This document shows, piece after piece, positions 8,282 through 16,738 of a stretch of DNA of 64,000 nucleotides (positions within the stretch are counted from its first letter, which is position 1; each line of letters begins with the position of its first letter). The translations under genes were made by a program, and so were the position numbers. The stretch is from Clostridia bacterium. GTDB lineage: Bacteria > Bacillota > Clostridia > Christensenellales > Aristaeellaceae. The notes under the pieces were generated by a model. That model was not told where the DNA came from and did no database searches. It saw only the letters and a list, made by a program, of their open reading frames with translations. The stretch is taken from positions 26,190 through 90,189 of the forward strand of contig JAGBBA010000042.1 in the NCBI GenBank assembly GCA_017938695.1, read 5' to 3'.

Positions 8282-9145
8282 ATGAAACGCACAGAAATCA
8301 ACATCCGCGACCCCTTTGTGCTGGTGCACGGGGGCAAGTATTATCTTTACGGTACCCGGGGCGAAACCTGCTGGGGCCCTGCCGACGGCTTCGACGTGTA
8401 TGTTTCGGAGGATCTGGAGGAGTGGACGGGCCCCCATGAATGCTTCCACAACGACGGCAGCTTCTGGGCAGACCGGAACTACTGGGCCCCTGAGGTGCAC
8501 GAATGGCAGGGTGCGTTCTACATGTTCGCTAGCTTCAAGCACCCGGATGTGCACCGCGGCACGGCCATCCTGCGGGCGGAATCCCCCGTGGGCCCCTTTG
8601 TGCCCCACTCCGATGGCTGCGTGACCCCTGCCCACTGGGAATGCCTGGACGGCACGCTGTACGTCAGCCCCGAAGGCAAGCCCTACATGGTGTTCTGCCA
8701 CGAATGGGTGCAGGCAGGCGACGGCGAGGTGTGCGCCCTGCCCCTGACGGATGACCTGCGGGCCGCCGCTGGCGAGGCGCGGCTTCTGTTCCACGCTTCG
8801 GATGCCCCCTGGTGCAAGGTGATGCACCATTCCTCCGGCGTGGACGGCTGCGTGACCGACGGCCCTTTCTTCTGGCGCACCAGCGACGGCACGCTCCTGT
8901 GCCTGTGGGCCAGCTTTTCCGAGGGTGGCTACACCGAGGCGGTGGCGGTGTCCGACAACGGCGATATCACCGGCCATTTCACCCAGGCGGAACCCCTCTT
9001 TGCTGATGACGGCGGCCATGGCATGGTGTTCCGGGCCCTGGACGGCCAGCTGTACATGACGCTGCACAGCCCCAACCAGCACCTGCAGGAGCGGCCCTGC
9101 TTCCATAAGATCAAGGATGCGGGCAGCAGGCTGGTGAGGGAGTGA
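8282..9145 (+). CDS. GH43-type beta-propeller glycosidase
   Basis: The 287-residue protein is a single five-bladed propeller domain without signal peptide. Asp10 in NIRDPFVLVHGGKYYLYGT is the catalytic base, Asp123 in CLDGTLYV the pKa modulator. The position normally held by the general-acid Glu (EGP) is Asp193 in VTDGPFFW. Family members cleave terminal xylose or arabinofuranose from plant-wall oligosaccharides. It is transcribed divergently from the MGH1-like/GH3 operon and likely acts with it. If Asp193 does not replace Glu functionally, activity could be altered. Confidence 0.87.
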   Translation: MKRTEINIRDPFVLVHGGKYYLYGTRGETCWGPADGFDVYVSEDLEEWTGPHECFHNDGSFWADRNYWAPEVHEWQGAFYMFASFKHPDVHRGTAILRAESPVGPFVPHSDGCVTPAHWECLDGTLYVSPEGKPYMVFCHEWVQAGDGEVCALPLTDDLRAAAGEARLLFHASDAPWCKVMHHSSGVDGCVTDGPFFWRTSDGTLLCLWASFSEGGYTEAVAVSDNGDITGHFTQAEPLFADDGGHGMVFRALDGQLYMTLHSPNQHLQERPCFHKIKDAGSRLVRE

Positions 9146-9180
9146 AGGGGATAAACGTGAATTTGAAAGTGAGATAAGAT

Positions 9181-9774
9181 ATGAAAGTTATATTTAAAGA
9201 TAATGTTAAATCATATTTATTGATATTTTTATTAAGTATAATAGCAGGATTATCAGTTGTATTTTTTTGTGAATTTCCTAATAATGATTTGTGGGCATTT
9301 TCTTATTGGAGTTCAGAAACTTTTGGATTCTGGATGTTTAGCACTTCATTAATTGTATTATTAAGTGAAAAAAGAAAAACTGCTACTACAAATTCTACAA
9401 TTTATATTTTTGTAATGTTCTTGATTACAACAATATATAAATCTTTTCGTTTATATTTGAACGGATATACGCCTTTTAATTCATTGATAGATTTATCATT
9501 AAATAGTATGTATGGTTGGCTTTTATATAGTGTACCTCCTGCTATTATATGTGGTATTTTAGGTGCAATATTATGGAGTGGTAGAAAAAATAATATTTAT
9601 AGCAAAATCTTATGTATTTTACCTGTTGTATTTATTTTTGTGGAATCCATTATATTATTTTATAGTTTTTTTATAAATCACACAAAATTATTTTCTGCAA
9701 TTACTGATTTAATATGGTTTATATTATATGTAATTTTTTTGAAAAAATTAGTTTTTGTAAAAAGAAATAAGTAA
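9181..9774 (+). CDS. AT-rich multi-pass membrane protein of unknown function
   Basis: The 197-residue product has about five hydrophobic segments (for example residues 11-30, 40-60, 72-90, 108-130, 145-170) and a lysine/arginine-rich C-terminus. I do not recognise a family. Codon usage is dominated by A/T-ending codons and base composition drops sharply against the neighbouring genes, then recovers at about 9790, so this single gene is probably a recent acquisition. There is no strong ribosome site; a weak GTGAG lies about 11 nt upstream of the ATG. A shared hairpin terminates it. Confidence 0.75.
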   Translation: MKVIFKDNVKSYLLIFLLSIIAGLSVVFFCEFPNNDLWAFSYWSSETFGFWMFSTSLIVLLSEKRKTATTNSTIYIFVMFLITTIYKSFRLYLNGYTPFNSLIDLSLNSMYGWLLYSVPPAIICGILGAILWSGRKNNIYSKILCILPVVFIFVESIILFYSFFINHTKLFSAITDLIWFILYVIFLKKLVFVKRNK

Positions 9775-9803
9775 TACAAATTACAATTGATCGAGATAAG
9801 CAT

Positions 9804-9835
9804 CGGAGCATCCGGCAAATTCACCGGATGCTCCG
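9804..9835. terminator. Hairpin between convergent genes
   Basis: A perfect 12-bp stem (CGGAGCATCCGG with its complement) around an 8-nt loop separates the AT-rich gene from pepV; it could terminate both. Confidence 0.8.
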
Positions 9836-9874
9836 TTGTCGTTGTGGGATCAGTCTATCTTTTTGTGCGCCGGT

Positions 9875-11239
9875 TTACTCTGCACACAGCCGGATCAGGG
9901 AGTTGGCGTAGATCTTGGCGGAGGTCAGCAGGCCCTCGATGGTGGCGTACTCGCCGGCCTGGTGGGCCAGGTCCTCGTCATCGGGGAAGGCCGCGCCGAA
10001 GGCAACGCCTTGCTTGAGCACCTTGGCATAGGTGCCGCCGCCGGTGGCCATGGCGTAGGCAGGCAGGCCGGTTTCCTCATGATAGGCGGCCAGCAGCTGG
10101 CTCACCAGCTCGCTTTCGGCAGGAACGTGGTGGGGCTCCTTCTGCTCCACATGGGCGAAGGTGAAGCCGGGCAGGGCGGCGCGGGCGTTCTGCTCCAGCT
10201 TGTCCAGGTCGGCGGTGATGGGCACGCGCATGTCCAGGGAGGCAGTGATCTCGCCGTTTTCCAGATGCAGGATGCCCATGTTGCAGGTCAGGGGGCCGGA
10301 AACCTCGTCCTCGCAGGCGCAGCCCAGGGACTTGCCGTCGTACTCCATGCCGTAGGCGTTGGCCAGGGTGAGCAGCGCGCCCTCCACGCCCAACTCCTTC
10401 AGGAGCAGCAGCATCATGCCGATGGCATTGCGGCGGCCTTCGGGATAGGCGGAGTGACCGGGGATGCCCTCGGCAGTGACCCACACGCCGTCGGGAGTGA
10501 CTTCAGTGGTGTAGGGCATGCCGGTCTTGGCGGCGTAGACGGCGATCTTCTCAGCCAGGGCGGCATCGCCAGCCAGCAGGGCCTTGCTTTCGCCGGGGAT
10601 GACGTTCACGCGCTCGCCGGTCCACAGCTGTTTCACCTGCAGGCCGGTGGAGGCCACGGGCGCGGTGACGAAGGCGTGGAGCATGGCCTTCTCGGTGTTG
10701 ATGATGGGGAAGGAGCTATCGGGGGAGAAGCCCACCTCGGGCATATTGGCATGGGCGGCGTAGTATTCCATGTCCTCCCAGCCGCTTTCCTCGTCGCAGC
10801 CCAGGATCATGCGGATGGACTTCTTCAGCGGAATGCCTGCTTCCTTGATGGCGCGCATGGCGAACAGCGCAGCCAGGGACGGGCCCTTGTCGTCGCTGGT
10901 GCCGCGGCCGTACATCTTATCGCCCACCATGGTGGCGGAGAAGGGCGGCACCTGCCAGCCGTCACCGGCAGGAACCACGTCCAGGTGGCCCAGCACGGCC
11001 ACGGCTTCGGGAGCGTCGCCCAGGGTGATATCGCAGGCATAGCCGTCGATGTTACGGGTGGCAAAGCCCATGGCCTGGGCATCGGCGATGGCCATGTCCA
11101 GCATGCGGCGGACTTCGCTGCCGAAGGGTGCGCCGGGGGCGGGGGTGTCCTTCACAGAGGGAACCTGGATCCAGCGGGTGAGGGTAGCGATGAAGTCATC
11201 GCGGTAGGAGTCGATGAGGGTGCGGATGGTTTCGTTCAT
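9875..11239 (-). CDS. pepV: M20 family dipeptidase PepV
   Basis: ATG 11239 follows an AGGAGGT site and gives 454 residues, close to lactic-acid-bacterial PepV. Zinc-site motifs are in place: GHLDVVPAG (His85, Asp87), GRGTSDDKGPSLAALF around Asp117, and CDEESG at 148-153 carrying the general-base Glu. The enzyme hydrolyses dipeptides in the cytoplasm using two metal ions and would handle peptides brought in by importers such as the Opp system at 29-35 kb. It stands alone; the upstream 650 bp contains only repeats. Assignment to PepV rather than another M20 subgroup rests on length and the SDDKGP motif. Confidence 0.92.
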   Translation of the reverse strand: MNETIRTLIDSYRDDFIATLTRWIQVPSVKDTPAPGAPFGSEVRRMLDMAIADAQAMGFATRNIDGYACDITLGDAPEAVAVLGHLDVVPAGDGWQVPPFSATMVGDKMYGRGTSDDKGPSLAALFAMRAIKEAGIPLKKSIRMILGCDEESGWEDMEYYAAHANMPEVGFSPDSSFPIINTEKAMLHAFVTAPVASTGLQVKQLWTGERVNVIPGESKALLAGDAALAEKIAVYAAKTGMPYTTEVTPDGVWVTAEGIPGHSAYPEGRRNAIGMMLLLLKELGVEGALLTLANAYGMEYDGKSLGCACEDEVSGPLTCNMGILHLENGEITASLDMRVPITADLDKLEQNARAALPGFTFAHVEQKEPHHVPAESELVSQLLAAYHEETGLPAYAMATGGGTYAKVLKQGVAFGAAFPDDEDLAHQAGEYATIEGLLTSAKIYANSLIRLCAE

Positions 11240-11634
11240 AAGATAACCTCCTTTTGGGGTGTGGGTGGTGTAGGGGGAATTTGTACTAACTGAGGCTCCC
11301 TCTCTGAGGGAGGGTTCTGCCACTTTTGCTGTGGTGTTTCTTTTCTCCTGACTTGACTATGCCTTGAGTGATGTACTTTCTCTCTCGCGAGAAAGTACCA
11401 AAGAGCGACCGGGGCCTCGTATCTGAGCATGCGGCGACTCGGCCCCGGACCCCCTTTCCCGCCATGGGGTAGCGGCTCGGGCTTGACCGCCCCTCCAGCT
11501 TCCTCGCGGGGGCGCGCAATATCGTACGCTGCCTTTGGAGGCGTTGGGTTCCTATCGCTCGAGATGGCCTCTCGCTCTGAATTAGTTTGTGGCGTTTTTG
11601 CTCGGGAATGTAGCTGGGTGGTTGCGGGACGTTC
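11240..11634. other. Non-coding, repeat-like region upstream of pepV
   Basis: No gene is supported here. The stretch holds several short palindromes, including CTCCCTCT/AGGGAG near 11294 and an ACTTTCTC/GAGAAAGT pair around 11378-11399. Short open frames cover it in several phases, as expected for G+C-rich palindromic DNA. I see no clear promoter for pepV. Confidence 0.5.
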
Positions 11635-11751
11635 CACCTCATCCGGCCTCGCTGCGCTCGGCCACCTTCCCCTCAAGGGGAAGGCTTTTGCACGGCCTCA
11701 CGCCATGGCTTCCCCTTGAGGGGAAGCTGTCCCGAAGGGACTGATGAGGTG
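11635..11751. repeat. 117-bp MITE-like palindromic element
   Basis: The element is bounded by the 9-bp inverted termini CACCTCATC (11635-11643) and GATGAGGTG (11743-11751). Inside are two copies of a CTTCCCCTC/GAGGGGAAG palindrome. Partial copies with one terminus occur at 25728-25814 and near 28655-28700. No coding capacity is present; the layout resembles a non-autonomous miniature element or a large repetitive extragenic palindrome. Confidence 0.7.
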
Positions 11752-11888
11752 TCACGTTCCTTCCCCCACGTCGCGGCGCGACCGTATTCGCGCCGTGACC
11801 CCAGCTTATGTGCGTACCGAACGCTATCCCCGAATGGGTCCAGGGCCGAACGGCCCTGGTGGGGGATTCCTAAGGGGGCAACGCCCCC
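11752..11888 (-). repeat. Stop-anchored composite palindrome, copy 1
   Basis: Read on the minus strand from the stop codon of the 96-aa gene, a hairpin CCTAAGGGGGC...GCCCCCTTAGG (which includes the TAA) is followed by CCAGGGCC-GTTC-GGCCCTGG and then by the GGGGTCACGGCGC...GCGCCGCGACG module. The same order of modules recurs at the other copies in this window. Confidence 0.75.
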
Positions 11889-12179
11889 TTAGGCGTTCCT
11901 GGGGTCGGTAGAGCGTTTCTTTTTGGCGTCGGGGTCGATGTATTCGATTTCGAGGCGTTCGAAATCGACGGAGTCCATGAAGGAGTCGGGGAGGAAGCGG
12001 GTCTGGCCGAACTCATCCCACTCGCGCTGGTTCTTGTCCAGCCAGAGGGGGCGGGAGATATCCAGCTTGTGGCAGGCTTCGGCAAGGGCTTCGTGGGGGT
12101 CGTCGCGCAGGCAGGGCTCGACCACCTGCTTGTCCATGCGGTGGTGGCGAATGGTGCGCACCCAAAGGGCTGTGGCCAC
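11889..12179 (-). CDS. Conserved small protein of unknown function (96 aa)
   Basis: A GTG start at 12179 with a GAGG site 8 nt upstream gives 96 residues; the frame continues upstream but lacks a ribosome site. The sequence contains RHHRMDKQVVEPCLRDD, an ALAEACHKLDISRPLWLDKN segment and FERLEIEYIDPDA near the C-terminus. It resembles a small uncharacterised protein I have seen repeatedly in clostridial genomes, but I know of no function. No membrane segment is present. Its stop codon is part of the adjoining palindrome. Confidence 0.75.
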   Translation of the reverse strand: MATALWVRTIRHHRMDKQVVEPCLRDDPHEALAEACHKLDISRPLWLDKNQREWDEFGQTRFLPDSFMDSVDFERLEIEYIDPDAKKKRSTDPRNA

Positions 12180-12398
12180 GGTATGTACCTCGTTTGATTT
12201 ATTGCGGAAAGCCGCTGGGGTCATTATGCCACGAAACGCGGCAGGATGCAAGCCTGAAATGGGGATGTTCCGAAAACACGATTTCGTATACCAGAATTGA
12301 CAAAAGCAAGGTTAAAATTTAAAGTCGTTGATTTATAAGGGTTTGCGGGATGTGAAAGGGGCGAAAAAGGTTACACAAAGATTATTTTGACGAAACTT
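12180..12398. other. Intergenic region between divergent genes
   Basis: This stretch becomes AT-rich after about 12280. A TTGACA at 12297-12302 has only a poor -10 partner (TAAAGT at 12320-12325). No gene is supported. Confidence 0.4.
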
Positions 12399-12437
12399 GC
12401 GAAACCGTTTGCGTTGAAAGGATTCGTGTGATATACT
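12399..12437 (+). promoter_or_regulatory. Promoter and candidate LacI-type operator of the GH94 gene
   Basis: TTGCGT (12409-12414) and TATACT (12432-12437) are 17 nt apart. The near-palindrome GCGAAACCGTTTGCG (12399-12413) overlaps the -35 box and has the AAAC-x-GTTT core seen in many LacI/GalR-family operators, so repression by a sugar-responsive regulator is plausible. Confidence 0.6.
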
Positions 12438-12491
12438 ATGTAATGAGAAATTACCGCTGTGCTGCAAGCACGGTGGATGGAGGAAAATAGA

Positions 12492-14936
12492 ATGAAGTAC
12501 GGCCATTTTGACGACAAAGCACGCGAGTACGTCATTGAAACGCCCCGGACGCCTTATCCCTGGATCAACTATCTGGGCTGTGAGCAGTTCTTCGGCATCA
12601 TCAGCAACACTGCTGGTGGCTACTGCTTCTACCGTGACGCTCGTCTGCGCCGCGTAACCCGCTACCGCTACAACAACATGCCTGTGGACAACGGCGGCCG
12701 CTATTTCTACATCAACGATAACGGCACTGTGTGGAATCCCGGCTGGAAGCCCGTGAAGACCGAGCTGGATGCCTACACCTGCCGCCATGGCATGGGCTAC
12801 ACCGTCATCACCGGCAAGAAGAACGGCCTGGTGGCCAGCCAGCTGAGCTTTGTGCCCATGGGTGTGAATGCCGAAGTGCATCAGATCACCCTGACCAACG
12901 AGTCCGACGCCGCCAAGGACGTGACCCTGACCTCCTTCGTGGAGTTCTGCCTGTGGGACGCCTCCGACGATATGCTGAACTTCCAGCGTAACTTCTCCAC
13001 CGGCGAAGTGGAAGTGGAAGACGGCGTGATCTACCACAAGACCGAGTACCGCGAGCGTCGCAATCACTATGCTTTCTACACCGTGAATGCCCCCATCGAC
13101 GGCTTCGACACCGACATGGAAACCTTCCTGGGCATGTACAACGGTTTTGATGCTCCCCAGGCCGTGATGACCGGCAAGATGGGCAACTCCGTGGCTTCCG
13201 GCTGGCAGCCCATGGCTGCTCACCAGGTGAAGGTACACCTGGAGGCTGGCGAGAGCAAGAAGTACAACTTCGTGCTGGGCTATGTGGAAGTGCCCGTGGA
13301 TCAGAAGTGGGCTGCCCCCGGCATCATCAACAAAGCTCCTGCCAAGGCCATGATCGCCGAGCTGACCACCGACGAGCAGATCCAGGCCAAGTTCGACGCC
13401 CTGAAGGCCCACTGGGACAACCTGCTGAGCGCCTACACCCTCACCACCGATGATGAGAAGCTGGGCCGCATGGTGAACATCTGGAACCCCTACCAGTGCA
13501 TGGTTACCTTCAACATGAGCCGCTCCACCTCCATGTTCGAGTCCGGCGTTGGCCGCGGCATGGGCTTCCGCGATTCCTCTCAGGACCTGCTGGGCTTCGT
13601 GCACCAGATCCCCGAGCGCGCCCGCGAGCGTATCCTGGACATCGCTGCCACCCAGTTCCGTGACGGCGGCTGCTACCATCAGTATCAGCCCCTGACCAAG
13701 AAGGGCAACAACGATATCGGCGGCGGCTTCAACGACGATCCTCTGTGGCTGATCGCCGGCACCGCTGCTTACATCAAGGAGACCGGCGACTTCGGCATCC
13801 TGGATGAGGACACCCCCTATGACTGCAATCCCGACGATTGCGGCACCCTGCTGGAGCACCTGGAAAACAGCTTCTATCATGTGGTCAACAACAAGGGCCC
13901 CCATGGCCTGCCCCTGATCGGCCGCGCCGACTGGAACGACTGCCTGAACCTGAACTGCTTCTCCGACGCTCCCGGCGAATCCTTCCAGACCTTCTCCAAC
14001 CCCAATGCCCCCGATGACCGCGTGGCTGAGTCCGTGCTGATCGCCGGCATGTTCGTGTCCATCGGCCCCGAACTGGTGGCCCTGCTCCGCCGCCGCGGCG
14101 AGAACGAGAAGGCCGATGCTGCTCAGGCCGAGATCAACGCCATGAACGATGCCATCCTGACCCACGGCTGGGACGGCGAGTGGTTCGTCCGTGCCTATGA
14201 CGCCATGGGCAACAAGGTCGGCTCCAAGGAGTGCGAGGACGGCAAGATCTTCATCGAGAGCCAGGGCTACTGCGTCATGGCCGGTGTGGGTGTGGAAGAC
14301 GGCAAGGCCGAAAAGGCCCTGGAATCCGTCGAAAAGTGGCTGGAAACCGAGCACGGCATCGTGCTGCTGCAGCCCGGCTACAAGGACTATCACCTGGAGC
14401 TGGGCGAAGTGTCCTCCTATCCTCCGGGATACAAGGAGAACGCCGGCATCTTCTGCCACAATAACCCCTGGATCATCGCTGCCGAGACCGTCGTGGGCCA
14501 CGGCGACCGCGCCTTTAAGCTCTACAGCAAGATCGCTCCCGCCTACCGCGAGGAGATCAGCGACCTGCACAAGATGGAGCCCTACGTTTACAGCCAGATG
14601 ATCGCCGGTAAGGATGCCAAGAACTTCGGCCAGGCCAAGAACAGCTGGCTGACCGGCACCGCTGCCTGGAACTTCTACGTCATCAGCAACTACATCCTGG
14701 GCATCAAGCCTGACTGGGAGGGCCTGAAGGTCGATCCCTGCATCCCCCACACCTGGGATGGCTACAAGGTCAGCCGCCGCTTCCGTGATGCCACCTACGA
14801 TATCACCATCGACAACGCTGCCCATGTGTGCCGCGGCGTGAAGTCCGTGACCGTGGATGGCAAGGCCATTGAAGGCAATGTGCTGCCCGTGTTCGGCGAT
14901 GGCAAGACCCATGAGGTCAAGGTTGTTCTCGGTTAA
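12492..14936 (+). CDS. Cellobiose phosphorylase (GH94)
   Basis: ATG 12492, behind GGAGG, gives 814 residues, the usual length of cellobiose phosphorylases. GH94 landmarks are [20 protein letters not shown] (Asp361/Asp365, sugar-binding at subsite -1), [20 protein letters not shown], and [12 protein letters not shown] containing Asp483, the predicted general acid. The enzyme splits cellobiose with phosphate into glucose-1-phosphate and glucose in the cytoplasm, sparing ATP. It is followed by a terminator and is probably monocistronic. Closely related GH94 activities (cellodextrin, laminaribiose) differ in loops, but the similarity to the cellobiose enzymes is extensive in the segments I recall. 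Confidence 0.93.
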   Translation: MKYGHFDDKAREYVIETPRTPYPWINYLGCEQFFGIISNTAGGYCFYRDARLRRVTRYRYNNMPVDNGGRYFYINDNGTVWNPGWKPVKTELDAYTCRHGMGYTVITGKKNGLVASQLSFVPMGVNAEVHQITLTNESDAAKDVTLTSFVEFCLWDASDDMLNFQRNFSTGEVEVEDGVIYHKTEYRERRNHYAFYTVNAPIDGFDTDMETFLGMYNGFDAPQAVMTGKMGNSVASGWQPMAAHQVKVHLEAGESKKYNFVLGYVEVPVDQKWAAPGIINKAPAKAMIAELTTDEQIQAKFDALKAHWDNLLSAYTLTTDDEKLGRMVNIWNPYQCMVTFNMSRSTSMFESGVGRGMGFRDSSQDLLGFVHQIPERARERILDIAATQFRDGGCYHQYQPLTKKGNNDIGGGFNDDPLWLIAGTAAYIKETGDFGILDEDTPYDCNPDDCGTLLEHLENSFYHVVNNKGPHGLPLIGRADWNDCLNLNCFSDAPGESFQTFSNPNAPDDRVAESVLIAGMFVSIGPELVALLRRRGENEKADAAQAEINAMNDAILTHGWDGEWFVRAYDAMGNKVGSKECEDGKIFIESQGYCVMAGVGVEDGKAEKALESVEKWLETEHGIVLLQPGYKDYHLELGEVSSYPPGYKENAGIFCHNNPWIIAAETVVGHGDRAFKLYSKIAPAYREEISDLHKMEPYVYSQMIAGKDAKNFGQAKNSWLTGTAAWNFYVISNYILGIKPDWEGLKVDPCIPHTWDGYKVSRRFRDATYDITIDNAAHVCRGVKSVTVDGKAIEGNVLPVFGDGKTHEVKVVLG

Positions 14937-14948
14937 GTAACATAACAC

Positions 14949-14976
14949 GGCGGAGAGGGTTTCCTCTCCGCCTTTT
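14949..14976 (+). terminator. Rho-independent terminator of the GH94 gene
   Basis: A perfect 10-bp stem (GGCGGAGAGG/CCTCTCCGCC) with a GTTT loop is followed directly by TTTT. Confidence 0.9.
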
Positions 14977-14990
14977 GCGTAGGTGCAGAT

Positions 14991-15764
14991 ATGAAGAATG
15001 AATCCCTGACCCTGTTCATTCCCCTGTATGGCAAGGCGTTGATGAGCCGCGAGGGCATCTTCCCGGATGCGACGGCGGAGCGCATTGTTGCCAGCGTAGA
15101 CTATGATTTCTCCAAGGTGGATCAGAGCCGCAAGCTGGCGATTTACATGGCCATGCGCGCGGCCCATTATGACCGCATGGTGCAGGAATATGCCGCGAAG
15201 CACCCGGATGGCGTGGTGATTCAGCTGGGCGTGGGGCTGGACAGCCGGGTGAACCGGGTGCAGGCTACCTTGCCCTGGTACGACCTGGATTTCCCGGAGG
15301 TCATTGCGCTGCGGCAGGTGTACTATCCGGAAACGGAGCGGTATCACCTCATTGCTGCGCCTGCGCTGCCTGCGGACTGGCTGGACGGCATTCCGCGCTA
15401 CACCCACGCGCTGGTCATCGCCGAGGGGCTGAGCATGTATCTTTCCGAAACGGACATGCGCGGCCTGATGGCGGCCTTCCGGCAGCATTTTGGCGAAACG
15501 GAGTTCGTCTTCGATGCTTATTCGCCCCTGGCAGCCAAGCTGTCCAAGTGGAAGAACCCCATCAACGCCGTGGATGCGAAGATCGACTTTGCCATGGACG
15601 ATCCGTCCCTGCTGGAAGGCGAGGGGAGCGAGTGCATCATGAACAGCGACATCATCACCCCGGACATGGTGGCCCGGCTCCGCGGCAGCGACGCGCTGCG
15701 ATTCCGCTTCATGGGCGCGGCGGGGAAGAGCTTCTACCGCATTTATGGCTATCGACTGACATAG
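14991..15764 (+). CDS. SAM-dependent methyltransferase, leucine-carboxyl-methyltransferase family
   Basis: The 257-residue protein has VVIQLGVGLDSRVNRV around residue 80 (the SAM-binding loop with the GxGxDSR motif of the LCM/TcmP family), WYDLDFPEVIALR after it, and ALVIAEGLSMYL at about 140, which is the family's EGxxxYL motif. Members O-methylate carboxyl groups or small molecules; the substrate here is unknown. It starts 15 nt past the GH94 terminator with only a weak AGGTG site, so it may be read mainly by read-through. No biosynthetic neighbours hint at a product. Confidence 0.85.
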   Translation: MKNESLTLFIPLYGKALMSREGIFPDATAERIVASVDYDFSKVDQSRKLAIYMAMRAAHYDRMVQEYAAKHPDGVVIQLGVGLDSRVNRVQATLPWYDLDFPEVIALRQVYYPETERYHLIAAPALPADWLDGIPRYTHALVIAEGLSMYLSETDMRGLMAAFRQHFGETEFVFDAYSPLAAKLSKWKNPINAVDAKIDFAMDDPSLLEGEGSECIMNSDIITPDMVARLRGSDALRFRFMGAAGKSFYRIYGYRLT

Positions 15765-15816
15765 ATGTAACAAACGGAAAAAATTTTCTCAAAAAACACA
15801 ATTTTTAAGAAGGATG

Positions 15817-15845
15817 TTTCACTGACCACGTCGAATGGGTATAAT
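15817..15845 (+). promoter_or_regulatory. Promoter of hpf leader
   Basis: A consensus TATAAT lies at 15840-15845. The -35 position (TTTCAC, 15817-15822, 17-nt spacer) is a poor match, so an activator or alternative sigma factor may help. Confidence 0.55.
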
Positions 15846-15851
15846 ACAGAC

Positions 15852-15943
15852 ACCAGATCATCTGAAAGAGAGGACGTGGTGCCAGTGGCACAAACTGATC
15901 AGCGGAGGCAGCCGAAACAGTAACCGGCCTGCGTCCGCTTTTT
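15852..15943 (+). promoter_or_regulatory. Structured hpf leader ending in a terminator-like hairpin
   Basis: Between the promoter and hpf the RNA can fold GTGCC-AGT-GGCAC (15879-15891) and then an imperfect stem of about 13 bp (15901-15914 with 15925-15939) followed by five T residues (15939-15943), which is a Rho-independent terminator shape 30 nt before the gene. It may be an attenuator or may release a short RNA of about 90 nt. A hairpin upstream of raiA/hpf genes has been reported in comparative RNA surveys; I cannot tell whether this is the same motif. Confidence 0.55.
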
Positions 15944-15974
15944 GTCATCCCATCCGGAAAGGAGCTTATGATTT

Positions 15975-16523
15975 ATGAAGATGACCATTAACGCCCGCAA
16001 CATGACCGTATCTCCCGCTGTGACCAAGCGCATCGAAAAGAAAACCATGAAGATGGAACGCTACCTCCTGCCCGATACCGAAGTGCAGATCAAGATGCAG
16101 AAGGGCAAGAAGGACCAGCGCATCGTTGAGATCACCGTGCCCATGGGCAACAACGTGATCCTCCGCAGCGAAGCCACCGCTGACGACAACAACCTGTTCC
16201 TGGCCATCGACCAGGCTCTGGCGAAGATCGAACGCCAGATTCACCGCCACCGCACCAAGCTGGGCAAGCGCATCCGTGATGACGCCTTCGTGCCCGAAGT
16301 GCCTGAGTATATCGACGAGGAGCCCGCTGTGGAAGAAGGCGCGCCCAAGGTGGTTCGCCACAAGACCTTCCCCGTGCGCCCCATGTCCGTCGAGGACGCA
16401 GCCATCCAGATGGAGCTGCTGGGCCACGACTTCTTCGCCTTTGTGAATATCGAAACCGAGCGCACCAACATCCTCTACCTCCGCAAGGACGGCGACCTGG
16501 GTCTCCTTGAGCCCGAAGCCTAA
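15975..16523 (+). CDS. hpf: Ribosome hibernation promoting factor, long form
   Basis: The 182-residue protein has the RaiA/YfiA fold at residues 1-100 (MKMTINARNMTVSPAVTKRI ... HRHRTKLGKRIR) and the C-terminal dimerisation tail at about 125-180 (VVRHKTFPVRPMSVEDAAIQ, GHDFFAFVN, NILYLRKDGDLGLL). Long HPF pairs 70S ribosomes into inactive 100S dimers during stationary phase or nutrient stress. AAAGGAG lies 10 nt before ATG 15975. The stop codon abuts a copy of the composite palindrome, and the leader contains a terminator-like hairpin. Confidence 0.96.
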   Translation: MKMTINARNMTVSPAVTKRIEKKTMKMERYLLPDTEVQIKMQKGKKDQRIVEITVPMGNNVILRSEATADDNNLFLAIDQALAKIERQIHRHRTKLGKRIRDDAFVPEVPEYIDEEPAVEEGAPKVVRHKTFPVRPMSVEDAAIQMELLGHDFFAFVNIETERTNILYLRKDGDLGLLEPEA

Positions 16524-16620
16524 CCAGAGGCGCTGCCTCTGGACTCCGCCAAAGGGGCTTAGCCCCTTTGGAAACCCATTCCGCGATGGAGTTGAGGGCC
16601 TTCGGTTAGGGTGGTAGCGC
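16524..16620 (+). repeat. Stop-anchored composite palindrome, copy 2 (short variant)
   Basis: Immediately after TAA come CCAGAGGCGCTGCCTCTGG and then CCAAAGGGG-CTTA-GCCCCTTTGG and GAAACCCATT. Stem sequences differ from the other copies but pairing and order are kept. Confidence 0.7.
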
Positions 16621-16738
16621 GTGATGCATATATTTATTGGCGGCAGGGTGATGTGCCCTGCTGCTTTTTTGATGGGGAAAAGGGTTTGGGGGCGCGGTTG
16701 TCGAAAATTTCCTTATTATTTGAAGGGGAGATGATCCC

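Noticed and set aside
8152-8337. N-terminal extension of the MGH1-like gene
   Set aside because: It crosses the divergent promoter region and lacks a ribosome site; ATG 8151 with GGGAGGA is better.
11286-11719. Several frames of 96-146 codons in the pepV upstream region
   Set aside because: They coincide with palindromic repeats, exist on both strands and have no ribosome sites or recognisable protein features.
12333-15773. 1146-codon minus-strand frame
   Set aside because: Opposite the GH94 and methyltransferase genes, His/Val/Gly-rich without motif; shadow.
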